NCBI GenBank assembly: GCA_030549175.1
Contig: JAUKUA010000005.1
Span: 868,001-932,000, forward strand
DNA from: Lasiosphaeris hirsuta
Lineage: Eukaryota > Ascomycota > Sordariomycetes > Sordariales > Lasiosphaeriaceae
DNA length: 64,000 nucleotides
Reading direction: 5' to 3'
Numbering within the stretch: the first letter of the stretch is position 1; every line of letters starts with the position of its first letter. The notes under the pieces were generated by a model. The model saw only the letters and a program-made list of their open reading frames with translations. It had not been told where the DNA came from and did no database searches. The position numbers and the translations under genes were made by a program. Of the stretch, positions 21,401 to 33,385 are shown in pieces.

Positions 21401-24035
21401 GCGTCAACGGCGCCGGCCACCAATGGAGGCCCCCCTCGGCAGCTGGATACCGCACTGCTCGACTCGCTCGCCGAACGATGTATGGACGTTCTCATGCAGG
21501 AGCATCACTTACGACTCTATTGTGTGATGATCACAGCGCCCAATGCGCTCCCGCGGGTGCAGAAGAATGGTCGCCGGGAGATTGGCAACATGCTGTGCAG
21601 GAGGGAATTCGACCTAGGAAATCTCCCCTGTGTCCACGTCAAGTTTGCTGTCGAGCACGCCGTCCTCAACCTACCAATCGGCGTAGATCCGATCGGCGGA
21701 ATCTGGTCCCCGATGGCGTCCCACTCCCGAGCAGAGATCCTTGCCCCGGCCGACAAACAATATTCCGGGATCGATCGCAGAGAGGTTGTCATTGATGACA
21801 GGACATCAACTCCTCTCAACAACTTCTCGAGCATCACAGATCTCATCCAATGGCGTGTGGCAAGACAGCCAGAGGAGCTAGCCTTCTGCACCATTGACGG
21901 CCGTGGGAAGGAGGGCAAGGGTGTTACGTGGAAGAAGTTTGATCAAAAGGTCGCCGCCGTGGCCGCGTATTTGAAGAACAAGGTCAAGCTTCGGCCTCGT
22001 GACCACGTGGTGCTCATGTATACACACTCTGAGGATTTCATCTTTGCTGTGCATGCCTGCATCAACCTCGGGGCGATTGTTATTCCCGTCGCGCCGATGG
22101 ACCAGAACCGACTGTCGGAGGATGTCCCAGCATTCCTCCATCTCTTAGCAGACTACGGAGTCAAGGTCGTCTTGGTTAACCAGGATGTCGACCACCTCCT
22201 CAAGATGAAGCCGGTTGCTCAGCACCTCAAGCAATCTGCGCAGGTTCTTAAGGTTGCCATGCCAAACATATACAACACGAGCAAACCGCCGAAACAAAAC
22301 AACGGGCTTCGCGATCTCGGTATGACAATGGACCCCGCGTGGGTCCAGCCGGGCTATCCCGTACTTATCTGGACTTACTGGACGCCTGACCAGCGCCGAC
22401 TCGCTGTCCAGCTCGGCCATGACACAATACTCGGCATGTGCAAGGTCCAGAAAGAGACATGCCAGATGACTAGCTCACGGCCCGTCCTAGGATGCGTGAG
22501 GAGTACAACCGGTCTAGGCTTTATCCACACATGCCTGATGGGCATCTACATTGGCACACCTACATACCTCTTATCGCCCGTCGAGTTCGCACAAAATCCA
22601 ATGTCGCTCTTTCTGATCCTATCGAGATACAAGATCAAGGATACATATGCTACACCCCAAATGTTGGATCATGCCATGAACATGATGCCAGGGAAGGGCT
22701 TCACGCTGCATGAGCTCAAGAACATGATGATCTCGGCTGAAGGTCGGCCGCGCGTCGACGTTTTCCAAAAGGTACGCTTGCATTTCGCCGCTACCGGGCT
22801 AGACAGGACTGCCATCAACACCGTCTACTCTCATGTCCTCAACCCTATGATCGCGTCCCGATCGTACATGTGTATCGAACCTATCGAATTATGGTTGGAT
22901 ACCAAGGCCCTACGGCGAGGTCTCGTTTTTCCGACAGACCCGGACCGGGATCCAAAGGCTCTCCTGATCCAAGATTCTGGTATGGTGCCCGTCTCCACGC
23001 AGATTGCCATCGTAAACCCAGAAAGCCGCAGGCTGTGCAGTGACGGCGAGTACGGCGAGATCTGGGTGGATTCCGAAGCCTGCGTCAAATCCTTCTACGG
23101 GTCCAAAGACGTGTTTGACGCGGAGCGGTTCGACGGGCGGACGGTGGAGGACCCGAGCATCCGCTACGTGCGCACTGGCGACCTTGGGTTCCTCCACAGC
23201 GTTAGCCGGCCTATTGGGCCAAATGGCGCGCAAGTCGATATGCAGGTTCTGTTTGTGCTTGGGAACATTGGCGAGACTTTTGAGATTAATGGGTTGAGCC
23301 ATTTCCCGATGGATATCGAGTACTCGGTTGAGCGCTGCCATCGTATTATTCTTCCAGGTGGCTGGTAAGTTTGGAATCGGATTTTGCTGTCTTGAGGCGC
23401 ATCTTTGCTAACCGCTTCCAGCGCCGTCTTCCAAGCCGGCGGTCTCGTCGTCGTCCTCGTCGAGGTGGCCCGCAAGGCCTACCTCGCATCCATCGTCCCC
23501 GTGATTGTCAACGCCATCCTCAACGAGCACCAGATTATCGTCGACATTGTTGCCTTTGTCAACAAGGGCGACTTCCCCCGCAGCCGCCTCGGCGAGAAAC
23601 AACGCGGCAAGATCCTCGCGGGATGGGTCAGCCGTAAGATGCGCACCATGGCCCAGTTCGCCATCAAGGACATGGATGCTGCCGCCCTCGTGGCGCTAGG
23701 GCCACCAGGGACGTCGGCCGGTGAGCCAAGTGCCCCCAGTGTCACGGGTATCGCCGACGCACCACCGTCGATGGAGCTCCACCGCGGCAGCCTCGGCAGC
23801 TTCAGGGGCGGTGCGGGCGGCAGCAGCCTCCGCAACGCAGAACCTGCACCACGTATCCTCGAGCAGCGCGAGCTTGAGCAGCAAGCATTTCACAACTTGA
23901 GGGCGTTGGCGTCACCCCCACCACCGCACAATGCGGCGGCCATGGCGTACGAAATGCCGGCCGAGGAGCACGAGATTGTGGTAGGCCGGGCGCCGTTCGA
24001 CATGGACCGCACGCCGACCAAAAACAGGAGTAGCA

Positions 24036-24066
<31 letters not shown>

Positions 24067-24583
24067 AGGTCTCCGGCTCGTCAGCAGCAGCGGGAATTAC
24101 AACCAAGGGTTGGACATAGACTTGGATCAGGGATACCAGCGCGGCAGCATCGGCGCGGCGCTGCCCCACGGGTACGATATCCCCGACTTTTCCGAGTTTA
24201 CGGGCGCCGGCGCGAGTGAGCCGGACGAGCCGCCAGCGCCACCACCTTTCCCGAGGGCCGGGAGTAAGCCAAGAAGTCCCCCTGGTACCGGCTCGGGGTT
24301 AGGGTCGGGCCCAGGATCGGGGCTGTTGTTTAACCGACCCATCTCGGGCGTGAGTGTGTCATCGACGCCGCTGATCAGACTGCCGGGGGTGGATGGCAGG
24401 GAGTCGTTTGACGATTGGGACTTGAGGCCGCGAAGTGGTGTGAGTCGGTCCTCGGGAGGGGTTGGGAATGGGGAGAATACAGGGAACGGGGGCGGCGCTA
24501 CGAATGAGGAGCGGGATGATTGGACGAGGGATGCGTATATGTCTATGAACCTAGCGGGGACGCTGGGGAGGAAGGCGAGTTAG
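18469..24583 (+). CDS. cps1: CPS1/DIP2-type protein: DMAP1-binding domain plus two adenylation-like domains
   Basis: Four exons: 18469-18528, 18671-18693 (only 23 nt), 18823-23364 and 23422-24583, giving 1,928 aa. The N-terminus (MAELSPDLQEKLEELDKELE, then EGDITEKGYQKRRTQIL) is a DMAP1-binding domain. Two AMP-binding/acyl-CoA-ligase-like modules follow, at about 270-950 and 1020-1650. Core motifs are eroded: the Ser/Thr/Gly-rich ATP loop reads IEFSRAPTGDLRG in the first module and IWTYWTPDQRRLA in the second. The TGD motif survives in the second (RYVRTGDLGF) but in the first reads RTGLLG. That pattern is typical of DIP2/CPS1 family members. Fungal CPS1 has been linked to virulence, and animal and yeast DIP2 relatives to diacylglycerol balance. 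An acidic KEKEKEE insert and a Gly11 run near the disordered C-terminus are local additions. Intron 3 (23365-23421) joins PGG to CAVFQAGG in phase. Confidence 0.92.
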
Positions 24584-24824
24584 TGCCGCCGTTTCATGTT
24601 ACTTAGTTACCATAGGACGGGTGGGATTGTTCCTCATGGTTGGAATGTGGCGAGGTAGGAAAAGGATAACTTTGTTTTAAAGTATGGCGGGATGCTGGTT
24701 CTAGCATGCTATGATGACGTGGGTGGATAGAGTGTAGTTGAGAACCAAGTATATATCATATTCGATTGCTGTCTGGGTTGCCATAGGGTTACAAACTAAG
24801 AGGGGGGGGGGGCAGCTGCCAGTG

Positions 24825-25661
24825 CTATGGGTTGTAACTCCATACTTCTACCTTCCGCGCCTGGTATAACGTGTCTAAAGTGTGGTTAGTAATCCTGCTT
24901 GGACCTGTCCCCGCACATCCACAAGGGATCAGTTGGAATCAAAACATACCCTCGTTTGGTCCGGGAGAGCCCGATGACCCTTCCATCTGAAGGTTAATGA
25001 TCAGGTACATGGGCTGTCCTACAAAACCCTTTCCATACTGCGTCTCAACCAGCTTGTCGTCCATAAAGAACTTGACGGCCACGTCCTTGCCATTCTGGTC
25101 GCGGACCTCGCACCGAATTTTGTGGAAATCGGCCGGACTCGGATATGTGACGTCGCGGGCCCGCACCTGCGAGGACGTGTTGAACGTGTTGAAAGAGATC
25201 TTGCCGCTGCCCTTCCACTCAGCCATATCGACCTCGGGCGGCCAGCCCTTGACGCCCGTCAGCCAGAAGGCCGGCCAGGTGCCGCGGGCCGTGGTGGCGC
25301 GGAACTCGCCGAGGAAGTCGTAGCCGCCGCCGCGCGACACGTTGAAGTGCTCCTTTGCAGCTACCGCGCCCGAGAGGTACTTTATGGGGATCTGCTTGCC
25401 GCCGTGCGAGGCCGCCTTCTCGCCGCTGACCTTCTTGGCCGTGAGGGTCAGCGTGCCGCCCGCCAGCGCCACCTGACTCTTCGCCATGCGCGCCGCCCCA
25501 TTGTGGTCGGTGCCCCACGGGTAGTTGTAGGCCCAGTCGGTGTCGAAGTCGGCCTGTGAGTCGAAGCTGGTCGCCGGGATCACGACGTGCTTCGCCGCGC
25601 CGGCGCCAAGGGCCGAGAGCAGTATGACCAGGGCTGCGAGGCAGCTGGGGAGTGGCTTCAT
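24825..25661 (-). CDS. Secreted GH16 family glucanase (endo-beta-1,3(4)-glucanase-like)
   Basis: Two exons on the minus strand, 25661-24950 and 24874-24825, give 253 aa; a 75-nt intron has donor GTATGT and acceptor TTTAG. Residues 1-22 are a clear signal peptide ending in GAGAA. The GH16 catalytic signature ExDxxE is present as EVDMAE, with E143 the expected nucleophile, D145 the assisting Asp and E148 the acid/base. WPAFWLTG lies just before it and the family-typical C-terminus (YQARKVEVWSYNP) is supplied by the second exon. Without the splice the frame would stop after GPNEGMF, losing this strand. The protein probably acts on beta-glucans of plant or fungal walls outside the cell; the exact substrate cannot be read from the sequence. 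The gene is divergent from the flavoprotein gene. Confidence 0.88.
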
Positions 25662-26630
25662 GGTTGGGAATATCGCAACTTGAAGTATTAGAGAACCAGC
25701 GAGGTTCCAACCCTCCCATGGGGAAGCGGTCCCCTATATGAACCTCATTCCATGTGCAAATGGCCCACCAATCGTAGGTTTCTCCGGGCTGGGGTTGTGG
25801 GCAAAGTGAGGGCAACGACGTCGATTCATCCAAACGAATGGGATTTGAAATTTCAAACCCACTATCTTCCCGTCTATACAAGGTCGCCCAGGCATGTGAG
25901 GTATGACCCGGGGAATGGATACAGAGGTCGAGAATAGCCGGGAGCCGAGCCTTCCGCCGAGGAGCGACAGGTCTTGAAGTTGAGCGCACCGCCGTCAACC
26001 TCAGGGTACCTGCCAGGATAAGGCACGTTTCTCAAGATCGAATATTATTCGACTACCTACTTGACGGTTAGCTGGGCTACCTAGCCAGGCGGTGTTGATG
26101 ATTATAGCTCAAAATCGGCGTGCACCAGTACTATGCATATCTGTGATGTTTTTAACTGTAAAGTGGTCTGTGATAAGTTCAATGCGACGTAGCAGTCATC
26201 GAGATGTGGATTACCTAAACCAGGTACAAACGGGCTTGTCGCTGTCGGCAAAGCGAAGCCGACCGAGCATCAATGGTTTGCATCATCGATTGGCGATTGG
26301 CAGATGCGATAACCGAAAGGCATCAAGACAGCGAGTCCTGCCTGTCAATGGCCACTTTTGGGAAAATAAATAATCGAGATTAGATCAAACAGTTTCCACA
26401 TGCCAGTCCCAATTTCAATGCTGCAGCGCTGTTTGCCGACCCGCTCTGCGATCTCGTTCCGCCATCTGTTACCCGACGGCAAGCGCTTTCCACCTCCCTC
26501 AGGACCCCTCCCCCTCCTTGCGCTTGCGCCTCCACGCGCACCAAGAGCACGACATATAGCAACCCGCCCCCCACCATGGCCTCGCTCCTCCCCTCGGGCA
26601 CCTAGCCGGCACACGCACCACACCAGCAAG
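25662..26630. other. Divergent promoter between the GH16 gene and the flavoprotein gene
   Basis: About 970 bases between two divergent ATGs. An in-frame upstream ATG of the flavoprotein gene lies at 26400 (see findings). I see no other gene. Confidence 0.5.
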
Positions 26631-27577
26631 ATGGCCGCCGAAAACACCGCCAACTGGGAAGCCAGCATCAAGCGCAACCCGCACCCGGACTTCAAGCAGG
26701 TCGAGGGCTCGCGCCCGCCCTTCGACGCGGCCTCGACCTTCCGCTACACGCAGACCCCGTCGCCCTCGTGGGCCTTCGGGTCCGGCGCCAACGCTCTCGC
26801 GCCGGCGTCGCCGCCCCCGCACGTCGCCATCGACCCGTATGCGCCGGGGCGCCCCGCCGGCTTCAACTACAAGCTGCTCATCTCGGCCGTGATCCCGCGG
26901 CCCATCGCCTTCCTCTCGACGCGGAGCCCCGACGGCGTCTCGACTAACCTGGCGCCCTTCAGCTACTTCCAGGTCATCTCGCACGACCCGCCCCTCTTCA
27001 CCATCGGCTTCTCGGGCCCGCTGGACGAGGCCCGCGCCAAGGACAGCCTGCGCAACCTGCACGCCACGGGCGAGTGCGTCATCAACATCATCGGCGAGGA
27101 CTACGTCGAGGCGGCCAACAGCGCGAGCGTCAACGCGCCGTACGGCGTGTCCGAGTGGGACGTTAGCGGGCTGACGCCCGTGTACGACTGCGAGACGGTG
27201 CCGCGGGTGCCGCGGGTCAAGGAGGCCGTCTTCAGCGTCGAGGGCCGGCTGGAGAGCGTGCGCGAGTTTGAGAGCAAGGCGACGCCGGGCAAGAAGTCGT
27301 CCACGCTGGTCGTTGTCGAGGGCACCCGGTTCTGGGCGCGTGAGGATGCCATCAACGAGGAGAGGAATGTTTTGGATCCAAAGGTGCGTTTTCACCGGCC
27401 TGCCACTCTCAGAGGTGCTAACATGATTGCCAGGTTTTGCGCCCCGTGAGCAGACTCGGGGGTATCACATATGGCCGTGTCACTGAGGCTCTTGAGCTTC
27501 CACGGCCGGACTTTGAGAAGGACCTGGGCGGTGCAGAGGGTGTTGCAAAGCTACAGGCCAAACGCCTGGCTAATTGA
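26631..27577 (+). CDS. Flavin-reductase-like FMN-binding split-barrel protein
   Basis: Two exons, 26631-27383 and 27434-27577, give 298 aa; the 50-nt intron (GTGCGT...GCCAG) joins VLDPK to VLRPVSRLGGITYGRV. The core runs from NYKLLISAVIPRPIAFLSTR through NLAPFSYFQVISHDPPLFTIGF to ECVINIIGEDYVEAANSAS, the fold and sequence pattern of the flavin reductase-like domain that binds FMN. Such proteins are usually FMN-dependent reductases or oxygenase partners; the substrate is not evident. The ATG at 26631 (CAAGATGG) has the best context. An in-frame ATG at 26400 would add 77 Arg/Ser/Pro-rich residues resembling a mitochondrial presequence. The reading frame downstream of 27577 is closed. Confidence 0.85.
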
Positions 27578-28734
27578 TCGGATAGAAAGGTTAGATTACC
27601 TACAGGCTTAGCTGAGCGAAAGACGTAGACTCGATATACCACACAATTGTTTACTAACGACTCCGGCTCTTTCATCTTTGGTTCAAAGGGCCGAATCACA
27701 TATGCCAGACTCCAAACTGGGCGTACTTGGTGCTGTGTTTGAAGATGTGAGCTGTCGGTCTAAAACGGCTATAAATATGATGATGGAAAGTGGTGGTTGA
27801 TATCTCGCTATCGTTGATGGTACGTCAATATGCCCCGAAAAGCTATATGCGTATTTGATTAAGGAGGCTATTCGGACCAAGGGGGAGGCCGACAAGACGG
27901 TTGTGATGGATTTGAAAACACCATATATTTGGTTGCTGTTAGTTTTGAGAGGCTTTTTAGAGGCTAAGATCTGGGTTGGTATGTACTCAGTAATGGTAGG
28001 TGTGTACGAGATACGTGCTCCATGGGGCGGGTTGGACGGGCAGGTAACTGTACGTCCTCAACTCCATTGAACTGTGTGTGCCGTGGAAATCTCATCGCGT
28101 CCATGTCCGGCTGTGCCGTCTTGGGTAACTTGATACAGAACGGACGACACCACACTGTAGTCGCCGGTTTGGGATAAAGTTAAGATGCAGAGTAATGAGA
28201 TATTGTCATCACGACAGAGCTGAGCATTATCCTACAACTACCGAGTATTCAGTAGTACTGGACCTGGGCACTGACCCCCAGAAGTGGATATGCACCGATT
28301 AGCACAGCCTCTTGCTCAGTCATTTGCCTCGGTTGAAGACTTGCGTTAGAGTATGTATGTGAGAAATGACGAGTTGGTGCCACATCAAAACCTCCTCATC
28401 TCATGCAATGACGCAGTTACACAAGAGCGACAAAAAAGAAAGAAAGCCTACGGATTTGTGCACTACTACAACCAGTGTAGTGCGGTGTAGGTAGTTGGCA
28501 ATTGAGACATTTGACTTGTCACGACGTATCCCTCAAGTTCCGTCATCTCAAGGGCGTGCACCGACGTTTGTCCTGTTGCGGGGAAGGCTGTGAAGACTGT
28601 GCGCGATGAGATGAGTGAGGGCGGTGCAGGCGCCACGGCGAGGCTGAGCCGCTTTCAGAAGTTGTGACCCGCCTGCGAGACCAACATCCTCGAGATGAGT
28701 CTAGTGAATGGCGCTGTTGGAGGGACCAGAGAGG

Positions 28735-28737
<3 letters not shown>

Positions 28738-28770
<33 letters not shown>
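28738..28770. repeat. (GA)n microsatellite, 33 nt
   Basis: An uninterrupted alternation of G and A over 33 bases in non-coding sequence. ORFs crossing it read Arg-Glu repeats on one strand and Leu-Ser on the other. Confidence 0.9.
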
Positions 28771-28771
<1 letters not shown>

Positions 28772-29891
28772 AGGGAGGGACTACCCGCCCGCTTGGGAGG
28801 GTGCAACGCAAAGCCCGGCCACTGGCCGGAAAGGGCAACATCTTTCTCTTCCGGGGAACAATAGGGGCATGCGAGGCCGCGGCTCTTTCAGGGCCGGGCT
28901 CGCCTAGTGCTCCTACGTACACGCGTCTCCAATGGGCGCCCCGTCTGGCTTGTAATGTCTCAGACCTAAACATGTGGAAAAAAAGGGGCAAGAGGTAAAT
29001 AAAATTCTGGAATAGAACTGAAAAATGAGCTAATCTTGTGGGGCATTAAGTGAAAGTCAAGTTGGCAGTCGGCCGCCGATAAAAAGGGTTGCACACGTGT
29101 AACACCACTTGGCGTCTGGAATCGACGAGACTGGAGCCGCTGGACAACATGGGCGGCGCATTTGGCGTTGAGAGTTGATGCTGAGGGTGACTTAGGGCTG
29201 ATGAGTTGTCAGATGCAAAACGTGGGTAGGAAGCCAATCATGGGTGGTATCTGGCGCGACACTTCTCAGCTGGGAGTGTTGGCGGTTGCCGTCGTCGCTC
29301 GGTCGGGTCTCAACGGTCGGGAGAAGCAATCGAAGAAAAGAAGCATGGCCAAACATCAGACGAATCTCTCTGCCCGAGCTTGGAACTTCGATTGGAACCT
29401 CGTCCCGCTCGGCGCTTCATCGGGGCCAAAGAAGCCCCAAGAGCCTGTGGCTCCCCCCGGGGAAACCCAGTCCTGAGATTGGAAAAATATGCAAAGACGA
29501 AGATTGAGTCTCTGCCATCTGGCAGCTGGCCGCCACCGTTGCATCGAAATCGAGGGGAGGCGAGCGAGGCAAGCCAGGCCTTCCTTCAGCTTTCAACACA
29601 GCAAAACGGCAAGAGGAAGAGAACCCCTGTGGCCTCGACCGGGCGGCCAATCAGCCGCATCAGCCAGACGCCTGTGCCCGCGCTAGCGTGTAAGGGCTTG
29701 GCGCAGGTGGAGTAGCAGTTAATTATGGGGACTGGGCGAAGCAGGCTCGGCGCTGTGGGGCAGAGCAAGCATTCATTCAATGCCGCTATTGCTCCCGTCA
29801 CCCCTTCCCATCTCTGAGACGCCGTGTACCGAACTTTTGCTCTTCTCGCCTTCTTGGGGCTCCCTCTGTTCGGGTCCTGCCGAAGAGACGT

Positions 29892-29935
29892 GGAGATGAC
29901 GGAGGAGATGACGGAGGAGATGACGGAGGAGATGA
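29892..29935. repeat. 12-bp minisatellite, about 3.7 copies
   Basis: The unit GGAGATGACGGA is repeated three times perfectly (29892-29927), followed by a partial copy (GGAGATGA). Non-coding context. Confidence 0.85.
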
Positions 29936-30801
29936 GTGTGCTACTCAGGCTCTAATGAATCCAAATTCGGCAAATAGAGGATAGACCACGGACAACTACC
30001 GTTCCTGCTGAAGCCCGCCCACTGACCAGGTAGATGTGGTTGCACGGTGAGTGCAGTCAGACGGTCATCGCCGCGATCGTGGGTCAGTTATTGAGACCCT
30101 CATGGCCTGGAAGGAAGCCGGGTCGAAGGGCCAACAAGGCTGATCAGGCCACACCGGTATCACGGGAGACGTAACAGACGGCCAACTGCCAGAATGCCGG
30201 AAGGGGGGTTCATGCTGTCCGACTCACCCGGCATGTGGAGAGTGTGCGACGTTGCTATCACCGCAGAAGTCGGATCTGACCCGAGCACTTATATATCTAT
30301 TCTCGCCACTTGGACAACGCAGAACCCGACCCGCAAAGCCGCGGTGGAGGCTCGGCGTGGCTTGCCACAGCGGTTTCCTCGTAACGGCGCATGAAAGCGC
30401 CTGAGAAAAGCCTGGCACCGCAGCACGAGGGCAGCAAAGACCTGCGTCTCTGGTTTGGGGGCCGTTCTTGGCTCGCCAGTTGCCTAATCCGCCGCCAGCT
30501 CGCGGTAGCTCAAGGACAGACTGAGGTTCGTTCCTGGACTGCGGTTCTTTTGGGGAGGGAGGTCTCGGGAGGTCTCTCAGTCAGTCAGGGGCTTGCGCCG
30601 GACAGGCAACATACAGTACTGGGCCATTCGCCTCATCCATCCCGCCAGAGAGGAGGACCCATCTCGCTCCCTTCCCGTTCCATGGCACTGCTCGTTGATT
30701 CCTGCCGACTTTATTGCACTGGGCCATCCGGCAGCACGCTTCCCGCATTTCCCCTCACCGATGAACGAGTAGCGCCTTTTTGTCTGGGCTGGGCGGCCGT
30801 G

Positions 30802-33385
30802 ATGGCGACGGCGAGGAAGTGGGCAATGAGGAGTGCGACGCCGCAGAAGGGCGGACTCCTGGCGTTCCAGCGCCTGATTTTCACCCTGCTGGTGATCCCC
30901 GGTCTGCTGACCAGGGGAAGAGCAAGAGCCATCGCGAGCGCTCTCGACCTTTCCAAACCTCCCAACCCTGTCGACCTCCAGCTCGCCGGCTGTGGACCCA
31001 TGCCCGCCTTTCTTTACCCGTCCCAGGGCCTCGACCTCGATCTGACCTTCCACTTCCTCGATGCCATCAACGTTACGTACCGCGCCAGCTTTGCGCGTCC
31101 CATCCTCTCGTGCTGGTGTGGTGAGCCCGGACGGGCGACCGAGAGTGAGTGTGGGCGTTCCAATTTACTGCGTGATGTGTGACATTTTTCTTGTTGCATT
31201 TATTGCTCCAAGAGAGCCAAGCAGCTGCCAGGCGCAGGTCTTCTCGCCAATTGAAGTGCGCCTGAGGTGCCCGTACATTGCCAAGCAGCCAGCGCTGCAG
31301 CCGGCAGCAAGTCGATTGCAGTCACTTGCAGTCGATGGCAAGCCCCTCTATTTCTTCCCTTCTTCTTTTGGAGACCGACAAGCACCGACGACCGCGCTCC
31401 TGCACCTCTCCACCTGTACCTTCCTAGTACCTTTGTCTCTACACTCTAGCTCTGCAACCTGTAACGCCCGCGACTCTTGCTGAGAGTCTTGCATGCCGCG
31501 ATAGTATTGTGAGACGGGTTGCTGACTGATCGAATTATTTGTGCCACACCCTCCAGAACTCCGAGTCGACAATGCAGCCCCGTTCGGCAACGAGCTCCTC
31601 ATATTGAACTTTTCCTCGACCGATCCCTGCTGGTTCCATCTTAGCGGCTCTGGCGAGTGTGGAGACGGCGTCACCACCAGCGCGACTTTTGCCCTATCAC
31701 CAGACCGGCGTCCGCGCATCCTGACGACTCCTACCCTGCTCTCTGCTCTTCTCGCAGCCCGCGCGCCCAAACCGTCACCGACACCGAAACTGACACCGAC
31801 GTTGACGGCAACTCCGATTCGAGCGACTGGCTTGCCAGACCTGTTGCCAGTCACCACGGCCCCGTCAACTGCAACACCGGCACCGGGCGTTGTGGCTCCA
31901 GGTTCCCAAGATCCTCGGGGCGGGGGACAGAACCTCAGCCCCGGTGCCATAGCCGGTCTCAGTGCTGGCATTGCAATCGTTTGTGTCGCCGTTGGCGCCA
32001 TGGCCGCCTTCCTGTACTTTAGGCGGCGGAGGAAGGGACAAGATGCCGATCTGGCGAGCGCTATCATCAACCACGACCGCGCCCATGGGAGGACGGGCCC
32101 CGAGGGAGCCCTGACGATGCGGAACGCCAGCTCGTCTGTGGCATCAGGGCGGTCTGACGAACCACTGTACCCGATACAACCAGTTTTCGACGGCTTTCCA
32201 GGGTCCATGGGATATGACGATGTGCGATCGCTGCATTCCACCGCAGACTACCACCACTCGGACTACCACCATTCTGACTACCACCATTCCGACTATCACC
32301 ACTCGCCACACTCTCCGAACCCGTCACATAATGGAGCGTTCTGGGGCCCTGAGCGGAGTATCGAGCGAGACGAACTCTCGGCCGCTCGGCTCAATTCGCA
32401 ACCCATCCTCACGTCCTACGGGCCAAATCCAGTCACACCCACCCTCACGCCCCGGCCCAGCTCGCTGAATATCCGCGCGGGGAACATCTCGACCGACAGC
32501 CGAGAGGGGATCCCTCCGATGCCCCTCGTGCCAAACTATGCGAGCTACAGCATCCCCCCACCCAGCTCCACCCTCGAGCCTTCACCATCTCCCCCGAGGA
32601 AGCTCTCCGCGCCCCCTATCGTCATCTCGTACGGCCCCAATCGGGTAACGCCGACGCCCGCCGTAACCTCTCCCACCGTCCCCCCTGACGAGACTATCTT
32701 CAAGCGACGGGCGGCGCAATCCCAAGCACAGCCACAGGTGCAGTCGCAACAACCACAGCAACAACACCAGCACCATTATCAGCATCATCAACAACAACAA
32801 CCGCAGCACCAACAACACCAAACCCCTTCCCCAACCACCCACCACGAACTCGCTCCCTCTACCTCGCCCTCCCAACACCATCCCCGCCAACTAAACTCAC
32901 ACGACCGACAATTTTCATGGGAAGCTGACGACGACGACGAGCCCCTCGCTTCGTCCTTGATGTCTCCCTCGTCACATGGACCCCTCCCACCCTACGCCTC
33001 AACCGCCGACTTTTTCGCGATGGAGAAGGGCGCGATCCGCAAGCTGGCGGAGCCCCAGGCCGAGGCGGAGTTGCCGCCGACCAAGGACGGCTTCTACCAC
33101 TACGCGTCGGACTTTGTCGAGTACGAGCTGCCCGGTGCGGCGCCGCAGAACGAGCCGCAGCTGCCGTACCACTTGGGACAGTACCGACGGCAAAACGCCG
33201 AGGCGGGACCGTGCGGGCCGGGGACGAGTGCGAGTGGGGGAGGTGGGCCTAGTGGTGGTGGGTTGAGGGAGATTGATGAGCAGAAGTTTTTGTTGGAGGG
33301 GGAGGTGTTGAGGATGAGGGCGCAGAAGGTGAGGGCGATGAAGGGGGAGGTGGAGGGGAATGGGAAGGGGATCGAGGGGAGGTGA
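30802..33385 (+). CDS. Sensor-like single-pass membrane protein with His-rich tandem repeat in the cytoplasmic tail
   Basis: Two exons, 30802-31144 and 31557-33385, give 723 aa; the 412-nt intron has donor GTGAGT and acceptor CTCCAG, joining CGEPGRATE to KLRVDNAAPF in phase. A basic then hydrophobic N-terminus (LLAFQRLIFTLLVIPGLL) should be a signal sequence. An extracellular Cys-containing domain follows, then a Ser/Thr/Pro stalk, then a transmembrane helix near residues 250-272 (AGIAIVCVAVGAMAAFLYF). The stop-transfer sequence is RRRRKGQD, and the cytoplasmic tail is long and Pro/Gln/His-rich. The layout resembles fungal wall-stress or surface-sensor proteins, but I do not recognise a named family. 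The tail holds four tandem DYHHS units and a Gln/His tract. The start is uncertain: ATGs at 30661 and 30826 are also in frame. A further small intron in the stalk cannot be excluded. Confidence 0.7.

Larger units (their letters stand above)
27578..30801. other. 3.2-kb intergenic region with microsatellite and minisatellite
   Basis: It lies between two plus-strand genes. It contains a GA dinucleotide run (28738-28770) and a 12-bp tandem repeat (29892-29935). Several short ORFs exist on both strands but none shows a domain, signal peptide or splice-supported continuation. Confidence 0.45.

Noticed and set aside
25219..25998. 259-codon minus-strand ORF over the GH16 gene
   Set aside because: Out-of-frame shadow of the GH16 exon; Arg/Gly/Pro-rich translation typical of GC-rich antiphase reading.
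26499..27395. 298-codon minus-strand ORF opposite the flavoprotein gene
   Set aside because: Antisense shadow of a GC-rich gene; Arg/Val/Asp-rich with no motif.
30391..31200. Start of the sensor-like protein at the beginning of the open frame (30391) instead of 30802
   Set aside because: The extra residues before 30802 lack signal-peptide character and look like leader sequence, whereas the ATG at 30802 directly precedes a basic then hydrophobic signal-like segment.
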